A DNA stretch of 64,000 nt. It comes from Capnocytophaga catalasegens (lineage in GTDB: Bacteria > Bacteroidota > Bacteroidia > Flavobacteriales > Flavobacteriaceae). Below, one piece after another: positions 16,016 through 25,768 of this stretch; positions within the stretch are counted from its first letter, which is position 1, and each line of letters starts with the position of its first letter. The stretch covers positions 1-64,000 of the forward strand of contig NZ_BPMA01000044.1 of NCBI RefSeq assembly GCF_026005215.1, given 5' to 3'. Both the position numbers and the translations under genes were made by a program. The notes under the pieces were generated by a model that was not told the DNA's origin, did not search any database, and saw nothing but the letters and a program-made list of their open reading frames with translations.

Positions 16016-19000
16016 TTAAAATGTGTAACGAATGGTAAATCCTGTTCGTAATGTAGTCATAGGAAAAGCCGTTGATATAGCATATTTTGAGAACGAATAA
16101 TCAAAATAAAACATAGTATTCAAGTGTCTTGACAGAGCATAATCGGCTGTAAAACGTGTCATCCACGAGGTTTGCCCCGAAGTTACTTGATTGTCATTCA
16201 ATTCCATATTTCTAATTACGGTATAGTTATTAGCCATCGAAATATCAGCTTTGAGGTTTAAATCACTTTTAAGAGTTACTTCTTGTCCATTGAATTTGGT
16301 TACAAAGCGTAGGTCTTTGATACGATAACCTAGTCCTAAACGATATTCTTTACGTAGAATTTCGGTCAAATAATTATTGTCTAAACTTATTGAAATAGTA
16401 CGTTCTCTACGAATCTCTCCCAAGACACTCAATGTGTTTTGCATTTCCAAATCAACACGAATAAGGGGTGAGAATTGTTCTACCAAATTCACATTCGTAA
16501 AAAGTTTTTCGTTACGGAAATTATCTCCTTGGTCAACTTGATTCGGATTGGTAGGGTCGTATTCCAAATTGGTACGGAATTCGCTAAGAGCATAACTCGA
16601 ACGATAGCCGTGCGTAAGAGAGAAACGGCGGAAAATTTTACGGAAACTTTCCAATCGCATCAATCCAGAGTAGCGAACTGTCCAGTTTGGTATCGGAATA
16701 CTACGGAAGGCATCAAGAGAAACACTATTGGCACTTTGCCCAGTATATGCTGCGTAAAAAGCTGGCATAAGTACTGCCTGATTGGTTTTTCCATAACCTT
16801 TCGGGAAGCCATCAGCGTCAATATTATTTGGATCAGAGAGGTTAATACCTCGATTAGCAGCTAATCTATTAGCGATGGTCAATCGATATGATTTGAATCG
16901 TTCAAAAGCTTCAGAATGATACTCATCGGATTGTAAGAATGAAGTCAAAATCATATTATTTGATATAGAGAACATACCTGTTTGGTTACCAATAAGAGGC
17001 GTGTATTGGTCTCTATCAACAATGAATGATTCGGTATAATTGTCTGTATATTCACGAGTTGCATTTAGGTCTATTTGTAAATCTTGGATAGGTTGCAAGT
17101 TTGCTGTAATAGCCAGATTAGTATTTTTCGATTGAATAAATTGGTCATTGAAATCGGCAAATTCAGCTTGAGTAATGAGTAAACCACGCTGAGCAGCTTT
17201 GTAACGTATATCTTCTTGACTACCCAATACAAAACCTAAACTCGGTTTTGATGTACCAAAAAAACCTACTTGTGGCAAATAACCAGGCAATGCTGTAGAA
17301 TTGGTTTCCGAATAATTAACCCCCACACGTTTTACCATTGTAACAAAATCAACTAAGTAATGTTTCAAGGTTGCTTTTTCATCTTTTTTGCGAACTTTTA
17401 CGCCTAATGAACGATAAAATCGGTCAAAAGTCATATTAGAAGTCAAATTGTGAGTATTAGCGTTCTGAATTGTATTGATTTGTCGAGAAGCAACCAAGGT
17501 TAAAGCATCAGAACCTCGTTGCCAATCATAATCACCTGTATATGAATACGATGCTTTTATAAACGATAAAAAAGGTAATTTTTCAAAAGGAAGTTCATAA
17601 TTTACTTTAATTTGAGACATAAAATGATTAGAAGTTCCTGTATTCCAGAAATCATTCCAAATTGAAAGTTCTTTATCAATCACCCGATTACCTGAACCAT
17701 CGTATGTATAATAGTTTCTTACAATATTACTATTGGTAACCTCGTAACTTGCACGTAATGATTTGGTAAAATTATAATTGACTCCATAGTTCCAATTAAA
17801 TAAGAAATTACGTTGTTGTAATTCAGGTAATCCTGTTTGCAAACTTGGGTTAATGCCCTCTTGATATACCTCACGGAAGCGTTGTTTGCTGAAATTACGA
17901 GAAATATTGGTAGCAAAAGTCAAATTGGTAGGCAACAAATTCAAATTGACCTCCGAGAGCCATTGCCAGTATTTACTACCCGAGAAATGTTTGTTATTTT
18001 TCAAAGGTTCAAGGCGGTAAGGTTCAAAAGCGTAAGCATACATTGCACTTGTACGGATACTTTGTTCGTTTTGTGTTTCTATTTCGAAATCATGATGGAA
18101 CATTTCGTTGTAAGCATAGTTTAGTGTAAAGTTTTCAATGTTGTAGAACTTAGCTTTTTGATTTTCAGAAAGTCCTTTTTTGGCTCCAATAATGGTAATT
18201 CCTTGTCGTTTGGTATAATTCTGAGCTTGTTGTTCAATAGTGTTGCGTTGTGTTTTGTTAGAAGCCAAATTTAATCGGTCTTTCAAGCGAATATCATCGT
18301 ACTGAGGGTCGTATTTTGGAGTAGAAATCATTTGTGAATGATTAAGTCCTACAGGAATTTGTACATTCCATTTCTTGGGGAGTAATTTTCCTGCATTTAC
18401 ATTCATCATTGCATCAAATTGTTTGAGTTCTTCACGGCTTCGTTCGTTGGGTTTTTGCTCAACTGTTCCAAAACCAACTGTACTCATACGACCTGTCAGA
18501 GAAAGGTTTATAAAGTCTGCTGCATTCATATCTACAGCCCCAATAGCAGCCCACCCACCTTCATTTTCGAGCTCTGCTAAACGTAATTCGTTAAACCATA
18601 CTTCTCCACAAAGATGTGTTGAAGACGCATTTTTTACGCCAATCATCATAGAGAGTATTTTCCCAAGAGATGGATTACCTTTTATAGCATATCTGTTTTT
18701 CCCAGCTACGTAAGGGGTTGTATTAGGCGAATTGATAAGATTCATATCCGCATCGTAGTAGGTTACTTGAGAGAGTGTGTTATTGTTAATACCAATCGCT
18801 TTAAGTTTGGTAAGTACTTGCATTTCTATATCAAACATATTCATCTTAGGCCATATAGCATCTTCTGAATATGCTCCTGGGGAGGTTACTTGTAGTGGGA
18901 TTTCTACTTGATAATAATTTTCGCTCAAATCACTTCCTAATCGGACAAAAGCTACTAACTGATTGTCCGAAAGAGGTTGTAGTTTGAGTTGTTCCGCATG

Positions 19001-22000
19001 TACAAACATTTTTATTCGCTTGTACTGACGTAAATCTGCATTCAGATTTTTATAGACACCCCGTGAGTCATTGGGTTCTAAATTGCAAACGGAAAACGAA
19101 AGCGATTGCTCGTTTTGCCTTACCAGTGTATTGTTCTGATTGATTTGTTCGCGATATACTCCTGGGGGCATTCGATATGGAATAGGTTGTCGCGATTCGT
19201 TTTCAATAATATTCACCGTATTGATTTCCACTTGGGTATTATCATCAGAAGGGTCATCAAGGTCATCACTCAATGTTTTGCTATAATGACGCCAATCACC
19301 ACGAACTAAATCTAATGTCCCGAAACGAAGTACAACATCACTATTGAACCCAGTCAAATACATACGCATGTGAGTAACCGAACGTAAGTCGCCACTTCCT
19401 CCTCCGAAAGCTCTGGAAGGGTTTTTGATAGGAATTTTGAACTGAATCCAACGAGCACGAATTCGTTGTCCGTTAGGAGCATCTGTCATAACTTCTCTAA
19501 TATCAGTTACATATGGGTCTGTTAGTGATATATTACCACCGATAGGAACACGATATTCAAAATAACTATTTACTGTATTCATTGTATTATCCCGATTTAC
19601 ATCTTCCACATCGGGGTGTGTGGTAGAACCCCGGTTGGTATCAGTAACATTCACAGGCGAATTACCTTGTGTATTATTATAATTGAAGTATCTGTTGGCA
19701 ATGCTTCCGCTTCGATTCAAATAGAATTGATAATTGTCTAAGGCAGGGTCATTAGGAGAACTGTTAACATTATTAGAATATGTATTTCTCTCTTCGGTAT
19801 CATTAAGCCCATCAAGCCCTATATCTTGTAGTGTTCGATTATCCGTATTGGAATCGAAAGCGTATAGGAGTGATTGTGCTGCGGGAACTTTTCCCCAAGC
19901 ACTTGGGTTCGAATTCGATGTGATTGAAAGCCCTGGTAGTCCGTTTTCGTATTGTTTTCGCCCGTCTTTGAGTATATCTTCGGAAATATTTCCTAAATCA
20001 AAGACTAATTCTCCTGATGAGGGTGTAAATTCTCCTGAAGTATATGGATCAAGCATCCAAAATTGAATATATTCAATGTTATTATCTTCAAAGTTGGTAG
20101 TGGTCATGCCTCGCATAATACCTCCCCATTTGTCTGAACCACTGATAGTATTCATAGCAGACGGATTATTATTATATGAACCTTTTTGTTGTGGATAGTA
20201 TGCCAAATCGAGTGTGTTTTGCACCAAAAGTTCCCCTTGAGCTACTTCTTGTTCTGGGAATATCTCATTGATATAAATACGCCGCGTACTATTTTTTGAT
20301 ATTTCATCGGCTCCTACATCACTTGGGCGATTATTTGAATAGAAAAGCGGGTCAATACTATACCATGCCAGTTTGGCTCGTCCGTATCCGTTACGTAAGT
20401 TATCGGGGTCTTCAGGATTTGTTCCGTATAGTTGTCCATTCGGTACAAAAGCCAAAGGCGTACTTGCTAGTGACCAGGCTAAGGCTCCTCGCAAATCAAT
20501 AGTGGTTTGCGAGCCTTCAAAGTCGTCTAAGTAGGCGGTAGCTTCACCATCAAAATCGGTGCTTTTTGGTGTGCTCGGAAGCAAATAAGCTACCTCACCA
20601 CGAACCGAAATATTGGAAGGAACATCTGATTGCATTGTTGGAATTTTATTCAACCAACGTGTAAGGAAAGGCATTTCAGTAGAATACGTCCCTCCTAAAC
20701 CGAATATAGTATTGTTCACAGGCTCTTGTCCGTAGTTTGACTTCTGAGTGAATGGGCGCTCGCGCATATTGATAATAGACCCACCAATGGTAAATTTGTC
20801 ATTGAATTTATGTTCTACATTCACTCCGGCAAAGCGTCTATTTTGTCCTCCAAAAATCAAATTATTTTCAACCGAAACCTCAATAGGTAAATTAGAATTT
20901 TGTATAGACTCGTCCAATATTTGTACCGTACCTGCTTGGTAATTAACCGTATAGTCAATCCCTTCTTGTAAGATGCGTCCTCCTACTGTTACACGTACCG
21001 AACCACGAGGTACGTTGAACGCACCGAGCGAAATACCCCGTCCTCCACTTGATTTGTAGCGACCTTTGAGTACAAATTTGTTTTTTTCGTTATCTTCTTG
21101 TGCTTTGGCTTTGATGTTGGTATACAACGAGCGATAGACGAACTTCCGCTGATTGGCATTCCACGAACTGAAATTGTCATAGTTACCACCCCCCAGTTGT
21201 GCGTGTAAGAACTGTCCGAATGGCTCGACTTTGGTAAAGATGATTTTCCCGTACTCGGGGTCAATAGTAACTCCGGGTACAAAATCGAAAAATCCGTCTC
21301 CGCCATCTTGTGGGTCATTGTAAGAGTTCAACTGGTCAAAATGAAATAATTGAAGCAAAATCTTCTTGGTAAGGGCGCTATTCCACGTACTTTCATCAAC
21401 GGGTGAAATATAATTGACAGGAGAGGGGTCTGTATAGAATATATTTAGCCTGAAATCTTCAGGATTTATTTGTAAGGCATCAAGCGAATAGATGTTCTTC
21501 ATCATAAGTTGCCATATAGGGTCTCCGGTAACTACGCGATTACTTTTTAACATTTTCATGACCAAACAATTATTGGTAATGGCGTTGTTTCCACCCCCTG
21601 TAATGATTGAAGTAGTTGCCGAAATACCATCATTGGCAAACTCTCCAACCTGATATACTTGCCCTTCGTAGGTGTATTGATAGGCTACGGCAAGTATTTC
21701 ATCATTGTTAAGACGTTGGCTAAGGGAGATGTATCCTAATTTTGTATCGACTTTGAAATCAACTCCTTCTTGAAGTTTTTGTGCATTTTCCAGAATAGCA
21801 TAATCAAATCCTTCATTGACAAGGTTTGCCATAGTTCCAAATCCTGATTTGACAGTAGCTACATCACGAATATCTTTGGTTAAGACAGACCCACTACTAC
21901 CAATACGTGTAGGGTCGTAATCATTCGCTTGGTTGGTAGGTCTATTTCCTACCGAGCCATTGAAAAACCCCGCAGGAGCATTCGTATTGATACGTGTATT

Positions 22001-23086
22001 CTGCGCAATAGCCTCTCCCAAGTCTTGTACGGCAACCAGGTTACGTATATTGGTCTGTGTGTTGTAGCGTTGAGAGCGATTAGTTGCCCATACTTCAATA
22101 CGAGTAATCTGTATTTTACTATTGATAAAAGGATAATTCTGTAAAGCTTTGTCGTAATTATCTCGGAAGAATTGTGATAAAAAATAGTTACGATTGTCAT
22201 CATAATCCAAGATACGAATTTCAAAATCTTGTAGTGTGCCTCCTCCTTGCGAGGTAATAGTTTGAGACTGCGAACGCTGGTCAGAGAAAACCCCTGTAAG
22301 AGTGGTACGACCGAATTGCAATTCCATTTTGACACCGAAAAGACTTTGCGCTCCGGTAATCAGCGCACTATTGGTTGGCATACTTATATTACCAAATTCG
22401 ACCTTGCGAACAATGTCATCTTCATTGGGTTCGTATTCGAGTTTGAATACATTCTGAAAGTCAAAGGTTGCTTGCGTGTCGTACATAGCGCTCACTTTTA
22501 GGCGCGTACCTACTTGTCCGGTAAGTCCCAGACTGATGCGTTGTTCGAAATCTAAGTTGTAGCTCCGCCGATTTTCGGGGGTGGCTGCCGGATTGTCATT
22601 TTTCAGATAGCGCATACCCAAGTCAAAAGCCACACTACCTTGCGGATTGATATCAATATTATTTCCTCCGAAGATGGACTCAAAGAATTCAGATTTTACA
22701 TAAAATTCAGGCAATAAATCCCGCTGTGCCTTTTTGGTTTGCTCATCAGCATTGTCTTCGGCGTACAGTGCTTTGTTTTTCTCACGAAAATAAGCTTTGG
22801 TACGTTCCTGAAATACAAGACGTTCGTATTCGTCTCGGGTCAAAAACATTGGGATAGAAATATCATAACTTCCCAGTGTTTCTGTATAGACATACTTGTC
22901 CAAAGCGGCATTATATTCGTATTTTTTGACAATACTCTCCGGATTTTTTAAGAAAATTTGCCGAAGCGAACGACTTACTCGCACGCTATCTTTGGGTGTT
23001 TCGACAGGTTTTTCTTGTTCCTGTGCATAGATTGTCAATAAATTAGAAAAAGTTAATAAGATACCGCTAATTATGTATTTTCTCAT
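16016..23086 (-). CDS. sprA: SprA, type IX secretion system outer membrane translocon
   Basis: The 2356-aa length and content match SprA, the giant outer membrane beta-barrel through which type IX secretion substrates exit. It also supports gliding in motile relatives. A signal peptide (ending LTIYAQ) precedes KPVETPKDSV. The family's typical segments are present, including PEFYVKSEFFESIFGG, INPQGSVAFDLGMRY, a GSVRVTVGGRIL region and the C-terminal strand LRTGFTIRYTF. The frame is open throughout, with no indel in 7 kb, in contrast to the broken neighbour. From memory, sprA usually follows ruvA directly. Here a small helical protein gene and a 22-nt repeat array lie between them. Confidence 0.96.
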   Translation of the reverse strand: MRKYIISGILLTFSNLLTIYAQEQEKPVETPKDSVRVSRSLRQIFLKNPESIVKKYEYNAALDKYVYTETLGSYDISIPMFLTRDEYERLVFQERTKAYFREKNKALYAEDNADEQTKKAQRDLLPEFYVKSEFFESIFGGNNIDINPQGSVAFDLGMRYLKNDNPAATPENRRSYNLDFEQRISLGLTGQVGTRLKVSAMYDTQATFDFQNVFKLEYEPNEDDIVRKVEFGNISMPTNSALITGAQSLFGVKMELQFGRTTLTGVFSDQRSQSQTITSQGGGTLQDFEIRILDYDDNRNYFLSQFFRDNYDKALQNYPFINSKIQITRIEVWATNRSQRYNTQTNIRNLVAVQDLGEAIAQNTRINTNAPAGFFNGSVGNRPTNQANDYDPTRIGSSGSVLTKDIRDVATVKSGFGTMANLVNEGFDYAILENAQKLQEGVDFKVDTKLGYISLSQRLNNDEILAVAYQYTYEGQVYQVGEFANDGISATTSIITGGGNNAITNNCLVMKMLKSNRVVTGDPIWQLMMKNIYSLDALQINPEDFRLNIFYTDPSPVNYISPVDESTWNSALTKKILLQLFHFDQLNSYNDPQDGGDGFFDFVPGVTIDPEYGKIIFTKVEPFGQFLHAQLGGGNYDNFSSWNANQRKFVYRSLYTNIKAKAQEDNEKNKFVLKGRYKSSGGRGISLGAFNVPRGSVRVTVGGRILQEGIDYTVNYQAGTVQILDESIQNSNLPIEVSVENNLIFGGQNRRFAGVNVEHKFNDKFTIGGSIINMRERPFTQKSNYGQEPVNNTIFGLGGTYSTEMPFLTRWLNKIPTMQSDVPSNISVRGEVAYLLPSTPKSTDFDGEATAYLDDFEGSQTTIDLRGALAWSLASTPLAFVPNGQLYGTNPEDPDNLRNGYGRAKLAWYSIDPLFYSNNRPSDVGADEISKNSTRRIYINEIFPEQEVAQGELLVQNTLDLAYYPQQKGSYNNNPSAMNTISGSDKWGGIMRGMTTTNFEDNNIEYIQFWMLDPYTSGEFTPSSGELVFDLGNISEDILKDGRKQYENGLPGLSITSNSNPSAWGKVPAAQSLLYAFDSNTDNRTLQDIGLDGLNDTEERNTYSNNVNSSPNDPALDNYQFYLNRSGSIANRYFNYNNTQGNSPVNVTDTNRGSTTHPDVEDVNRDNTMNTVNSYFEYRVPIGGNISLTDPYVTDIREVMTDAPNGQRIRARWIQFKIPIKNPSRAFGGGSGDLRSVTHMRMYLTGFNSDVVLRFGTLDLVRGDWRHYSKTLSDDLDDPSDDNTQVEINTVNIIENESRQPIPYRMPPGVYREQINQNNTLVRQNEQSLSFSVCNLEPNDSRGVYKNLNADLRQYKRIKMFVHAEQLKLQPLSDNQLVAFVRLGSDLSENYYQVEIPLQVTSPGAYSEDAIWPKMNMFDIEMQVLTKLKAIGINNNTLSQVTYYDADMNLINSPNTTPYVAGKNRYAIKGNPSLGKILSMMIGVKNASSTHLCGEVWFNELRLAELENEGGWAAIGAVDMNAADFINLSLTGRMSTVGFGTVEQKPNERSREELKQFDAMMNVNAGKLLPKKWNVQIPVGLNHSQMISTPKYDPQYDDIRLKDRLNLASNKTQRNTIEQQAQNYTKRQGITIIGAKKGLSENQKAKFYNIENFTLNYAYNEMFHHDFEIETQNEQSIRTSAMYAYAFEPYRLEPLKNNKHFSGSKYWQWLSEVNLNLLPTNLTFATNISRNFSKQRFREVYQEGINPSLQTGLPELQQRNFLFNWNYGVNYNFTKSLRASYEVTNSNIVRNYYTYDGSGNRVIDKELSIWNDFWNTGTSNHFMSQIKVNYELPFEKLPFLSFIKASYSYTGDYDWQRGSDALTLVASRQINTIQNANTHNLTSNMTFDRFYRSLGVKVRKKDEKATLKHYLVDFVTMVKRVGVNYSETNSTALPGYLPQVGFFGTSKPSLGFVLGSQEDIRYKAAQRGLLITQAEFADFNDQFIQSKNTNLAITANLQPIQDLQIDLNATREYTDNYTESFIVDRDQYTPLIGNQTGMFSISNNMILTSFLQSDEYHSEAFERFKSYRLTIANRLAANRGINLSDPNNIDADGFPKGYGKTNQAVLMPAFYAAYTGQSANSVSLDAFRSIPIPNWTVRYSGLMRLESFRKIFRRFSLTHGYRSSYALSEFRTNLEYDPTNPNQVDQGDNFRNEKLFTNVNLVEQFSPLIRVDLEMQNTLSVLGEIRRERTISISLDNNYLTEILRKEYRLGLGYRIKDLRFVTKFNGQEVTLKSDLNLKADISMANNYTVIRNMELNDNQVTSGQTSWMTRFTADYALSRHLNTMFYFDYSFSKYAISTAFPMTTLRTGFTIRYTF

Positions 23087-23148
23087 TTTTTATGTAATTC
23101 AAACTGAATTTTAGGTGCTATTTTTGTGTCAATTTTCCCTTGAAACAG

Positions 23149-23359
23149 GTCGTAACCCCCTACTGAGCGGGTTGTAACCCCCTACTGAACGGGTTGTAAC
23201 CCCCTACTGAGCGGGTTGTAACCCCCTACTGAACGGGTTGTAACCCCCTACTGAACGGGTTGTAACCCCTAATGAGCAGGTTGTAACCCCCTACTGAGCG
23301 GGTTGTAACCCCCTATTGAACGGGTTGCAACCCCCTAATAAGCAGATTGCAACCCCTTC
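23149..23359. repeat. Tandem repeat array A: 22-nt unit, about 9.6 copies
   Basis: Head-to-tail copies of a 22-nt unit begin with GGTTGTAACCCCCTACTGA and end RCG. Most positions are conserved. Variation is concentrated in the G/A of the last bases, and the copies nearest 23359 are more diverged. One copy is a base or so short (AACCCCTAATGAGCA). In most units the junction forms an inverted repeat, GGGTT-GT-AACCC. There are no spacers, so this is not a CRISPR. The array lies 14 nt past the stop codon of the 163-aa helical protein gene and 62 nt before the sprA start. It is much more GC-rich than its surroundings. Confidence 0.95.
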
Positions 23360-23373
23360 AAAAGAGATAAAAA

Positions 23374-23865
23374 CTATTCCGTAATGGGTTTATCGTCGCT
23401 TTTCTTGGTAGAACGACCCGTTGGGAATTGTGTTTTAAGGTCTGTATAAGCACTTTTTGCATTCGGAGCATTGGTCGCTGCTGCGGCTTTTAGCCCTTTA
23501 TAATACGCAATAGAGTTGTTATACAAGTCCGTCCCGATTAAAAGCAATGTGTCATCAACTCGTTGAGTAATTGCCTCTAAGCGTCTAAGTATAGGCAATA
23601 ACGCATGTCGAGTGTTGTAATCTTTGGCGTGTTCGGCAGTATTGATATGCTGTAACACCAACTGCGGATACTGCTCCATATACTGCTTTACACGGGTAAT
23701 CCAACCTTCGGTTCGGTTGCCTACACGTGCATATTCTGCTCGCTCACTCGGAGTTAAGTTGATAAATTTGTCTTTTAATAGTTCTTCTATCTGTGAGAGA
23801 AGATGATTGAGTTTGTCCAATTCTTCTTTGGAAAGCTCTAAACTAATTAGATTATCTGTTGCCAT
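23374..23865 (-). CDS. Small all-helical protein of unknown function next to array A
   Basis: This 163-aa soluble protein has no signal peptide or membrane segment. It is predicted to be almost entirely alpha-helical: an N-terminal heptad-like segment (SKEELDKLNHLLSQIEELL), then LTPSERAEYARVGNRTEGW, a middle helix around YPQLVLQHINTAE, and a Lys/Ser-rich tail. I recall similar Bacteroidota proteins with LTPEER and DKT motifs and no known function, but I could not search. The gene lies between ruvA and sprA on the same strand, with the 22-nt array immediately 3' of it. No promoter match was found. Confidence 0.8.
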   Translation of the reverse strand: MATDNLISLELSKEELDKLNHLLSQIEELLKDKFINLTPSERAEYARVGNRTEGWITRVKQYMEQYPQLVLQHINTAEHAKDYNTRHALLPILRRLEAITQRVDDTLLLIGTDLYNNSIAYYKGLKAAAATNAPNAKSAYTDLKTQFPTGRSTKKSDDKPITE

Positions 23866-23928
23866 TTTAATAAAATTTTAAAGTTAATATAATTTAATAG
23901 GTAATCTTTCAATAAAATAATAATGTAT

Positions 23929-24513
23929 CTATACTAATTTCAACGCTTGTTTTATAATATTTTCTACGGATAAAGGCTCTGATGCCTGTGTGATGATTTT
24001 CTGTACTACTTTTTCGGTTACCTTACGAGGGTAGCCCAATACTTCCAATGCAGCAATAGCTTCTTCTTTACCAGTATTATGCAGGGTTGAAGAGGTCTCT
24101 GTAAGCCCTTCTAATTTTATCATTTTCTCACGAAGGTCAAGAATAATGCGTTGAGCGGTTTTCGCTCCGATACCTTTTACGGATTGAATCGTTCCTACAT
24201 CTCCATTGATAATCGCCTGTTGTACCTGTGCTGGGCTAAGCGAAGAAAGCATAATGCGAGCCGTACTAGCGCCCACTCCCGAGACCGATAACAAAAGAGT
24301 GAAAATATCACGCTCTGCTTTGTCATAAAAGCCAAAAAGCGTGTGGGCATCTTCCTTTATTTGTAGATAAGTGTATAAGAAGATTTGCGCTGTTTCAGGT
24401 ATTTTTGAAAAGGTATAAAGAGAAATATTAACAAAATACCCCACCCCGTTACAATCAATAACCACGTAAGTAGGGGTTTTCTCCGTTAAGCGACCTTGCA
24501 AATGTGTAATCAT
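23929..24513 (-). CDS. ruvA: Holliday junction branch migration protein RuvA
   Basis: This 194-aa protein binds Holliday junctions and loads the RuvB motor during recombination repair. The N-terminal OB domain starts MITHLQGRLTEKTPTYVVID. The two helix-hairpin-helix motifs are visible (LLSVSGVGASTARIML and VKGIGAKTAQRIILDL). The C-terminal domain III that contacts RuvB is present (EAIAALEVLGYPRKV). The length is normal. It is the first gene of a minus-strand run with the helical protein and sprA. Confidence 0.96.
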   Translation of the reverse strand: MITHLQGRLTEKTPTYVVIDCNGVGYFVNISLYTFSKIPETAQIFLYTYLQIKEDAHTLFGFYDKAERDIFTLLLSVSGVGASTARIMLSSLSPAQVQQAIINGDVGTIQSVKGIGAKTAQRIILDLREKMIKLEGLTETSSTLHNTGKEEAIAALEVLGYPRKVTEKVVQKIITQASEPLSVENIIKQALKLV

Positions 24514-24603
24514 ACAACCAATAATATTTCGGGCGCAATATAATAAAATATTTTATTTCTATGTGTTAAAAGTTGTATATTATGATAAATTTTACGTTCT
24601 TTG

Positions 24604-24622
24604 CAATCGCAATCAACGATTG
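24604..24622. promoter_or_regulatory. Inverted repeat upstream of the LacI-type regulator
   Basis: CAATCG and CGATTG are separated by 7 nt. The site lies in the divergent region between ruvA and the LacI-family gene, about 90 nt before the latter. It could be an autoregulatory operator, but it lacks the usual central CG arrangement of LacI-family sites. Confidence 0.2.
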
Positions 24623-24711
24623 ATTAACAAAAATAAATACTATTAAGAAACATTGAATTCTTAAATTATTTAATCAAAAATACACTAAGATTTACAATAC
24701 AATACCAGATA

Positions 24712-25758
24712 ATGAGCCCTGTTACATTAAAAGATTTAGCAAGAAGACTGGGGGTTTCTGTAACCACCGTTTCTAAAGCCCTGAAAGACTATGCTGATAT
24801 TGGCAAAGAGACCAAAGAACAAGTCAAAAAATTGGCTCAAGAACTCAATTATCAACCCAATATTCACGCTGTAAATTTACGCGTACAGAAGTCCAAAACC
24901 TTCGGGGTTATCATTCCCAAAATAGAACATTATTTTTTTGCCAATGTACTCAATGGTATCATTAGCGAAGCAGAAAAAAACGGATATATTGTCATAACCC
25001 TCTTCTCCGATGATAATGTCGAACTAGAAAAACAACAAGTCAATCTACTCATTAACAAACGGGTAGATGGAATTTTTATGGTACTCTCTCACCAATCACA
25101 ATTGCACGAGCAATCACATATTATGAATATCTTAGCACATAATATCTCATTGGTGCTTTTAGATAGAACTTCAAGTGCTATACCTTGCTCTAAGGTACTT
25201 ATCGATGAGCAAAAAGCAGGGTATAAGGCAACCAAACACCTACTTAGCAATGGTGCTAAACATATTATGTATCTGGGTGGGTCAAAATGGCAACTCAATT
25301 ATCGCAAACGATTCAACGGATATATCCAAGCCTTGCACGAGTTTGGTATTATGGAAGATGAACGTATCGTACGTCATTGCCAAGCCAATAATATTAACGA
25401 AGCACAAGTCCAGACATTAGCCACCTTGAAAGAAAATCCACAGATAGATGCTATTTTCGCCTCAACCGATTTCTTAGCCTTTGGAGCAATAAAGGCAATC
25501 CATCAAATAGGTAAGTCTATACCCAAAGATATTTCTGTATTTGGTTTTAGTAATTGGTTTATGACCGAACACCTTGAACCAAGTATTTCGACCATACAAC
25601 AACCTAGTACTATTATGGGACACAAAGCCGTTGAACTGATGATTGACGAAATAGCCAACGAAGAAAAACGACTTCCTGTAAAACAACAGACTATTTTGCT
25701 CCCCACCGAACTGATTCTTAGACAATCAACAAAGAATGATATACATATCGATGGTTAG
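24712..25758 (+). CDS. LacI-family transcriptional regulator
   Basis: This is a 348-aa DNA-binding repressor. The N-terminal helix-turn-helix reads VTLKDLARRLGVSVTTVSKAL, followed by the hinge region NYQPNIHAVNLR. A periplasmic-binding-protein-like sensor domain fills the remainder (GVIIPKIEHYFFANVLNGI and DAIFASTDFLAFGAIKAI). It resembles sugar-responsive regulators, but no carbohydrate operon is adjacent, so its effector and targets are unknown. It is convergent with nadK, with only 10 nt between the stop codons. Confidence 0.92.
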   Translation: MSPVTLKDLARRLGVSVTTVSKALKDYADIGKETKEQVKKLAQELNYQPNIHAVNLRVQKSKTFGVIIPKIEHYFFANVLNGIISEAEKNGYIVITLFSDDNVELEKQQVNLLINKRVDGIFMVLSHQSQLHEQSHIMNILAHNISLVLLDRTSSAIPCSKVLIDEQKAGYKATKHLLSNGAKHIMYLGGSKWQLNYRKRFNGYIQALHEFGIMEDERIVRHCQANNINEAQVQTLATLKENPQIDAIFASTDFLAFGAIKAIHQIGKSIPKDISVFGFSNWFMTEHLEPSISTIQQPSTIMGHKAVELMIDEIANEEKRLPVKQQTILLPTELILRQSTKNDIHIDG

Positions 25759-25768
25759 TCTTACGTGT

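Noticed and set aside
16475-16864. Open frames on the plus strand inside sprA
   Set aside because: They are shadows of a long conserved gene and have no family features of their own. The same holds for other antisense frames within sprA and within the TonB-type genes.
23149-23359. Array A as a CRISPR
   Set aside because: Copies abut one another head-to-tail with no variable spacers, and no cas genes are nearby. It is a tandem repeat.
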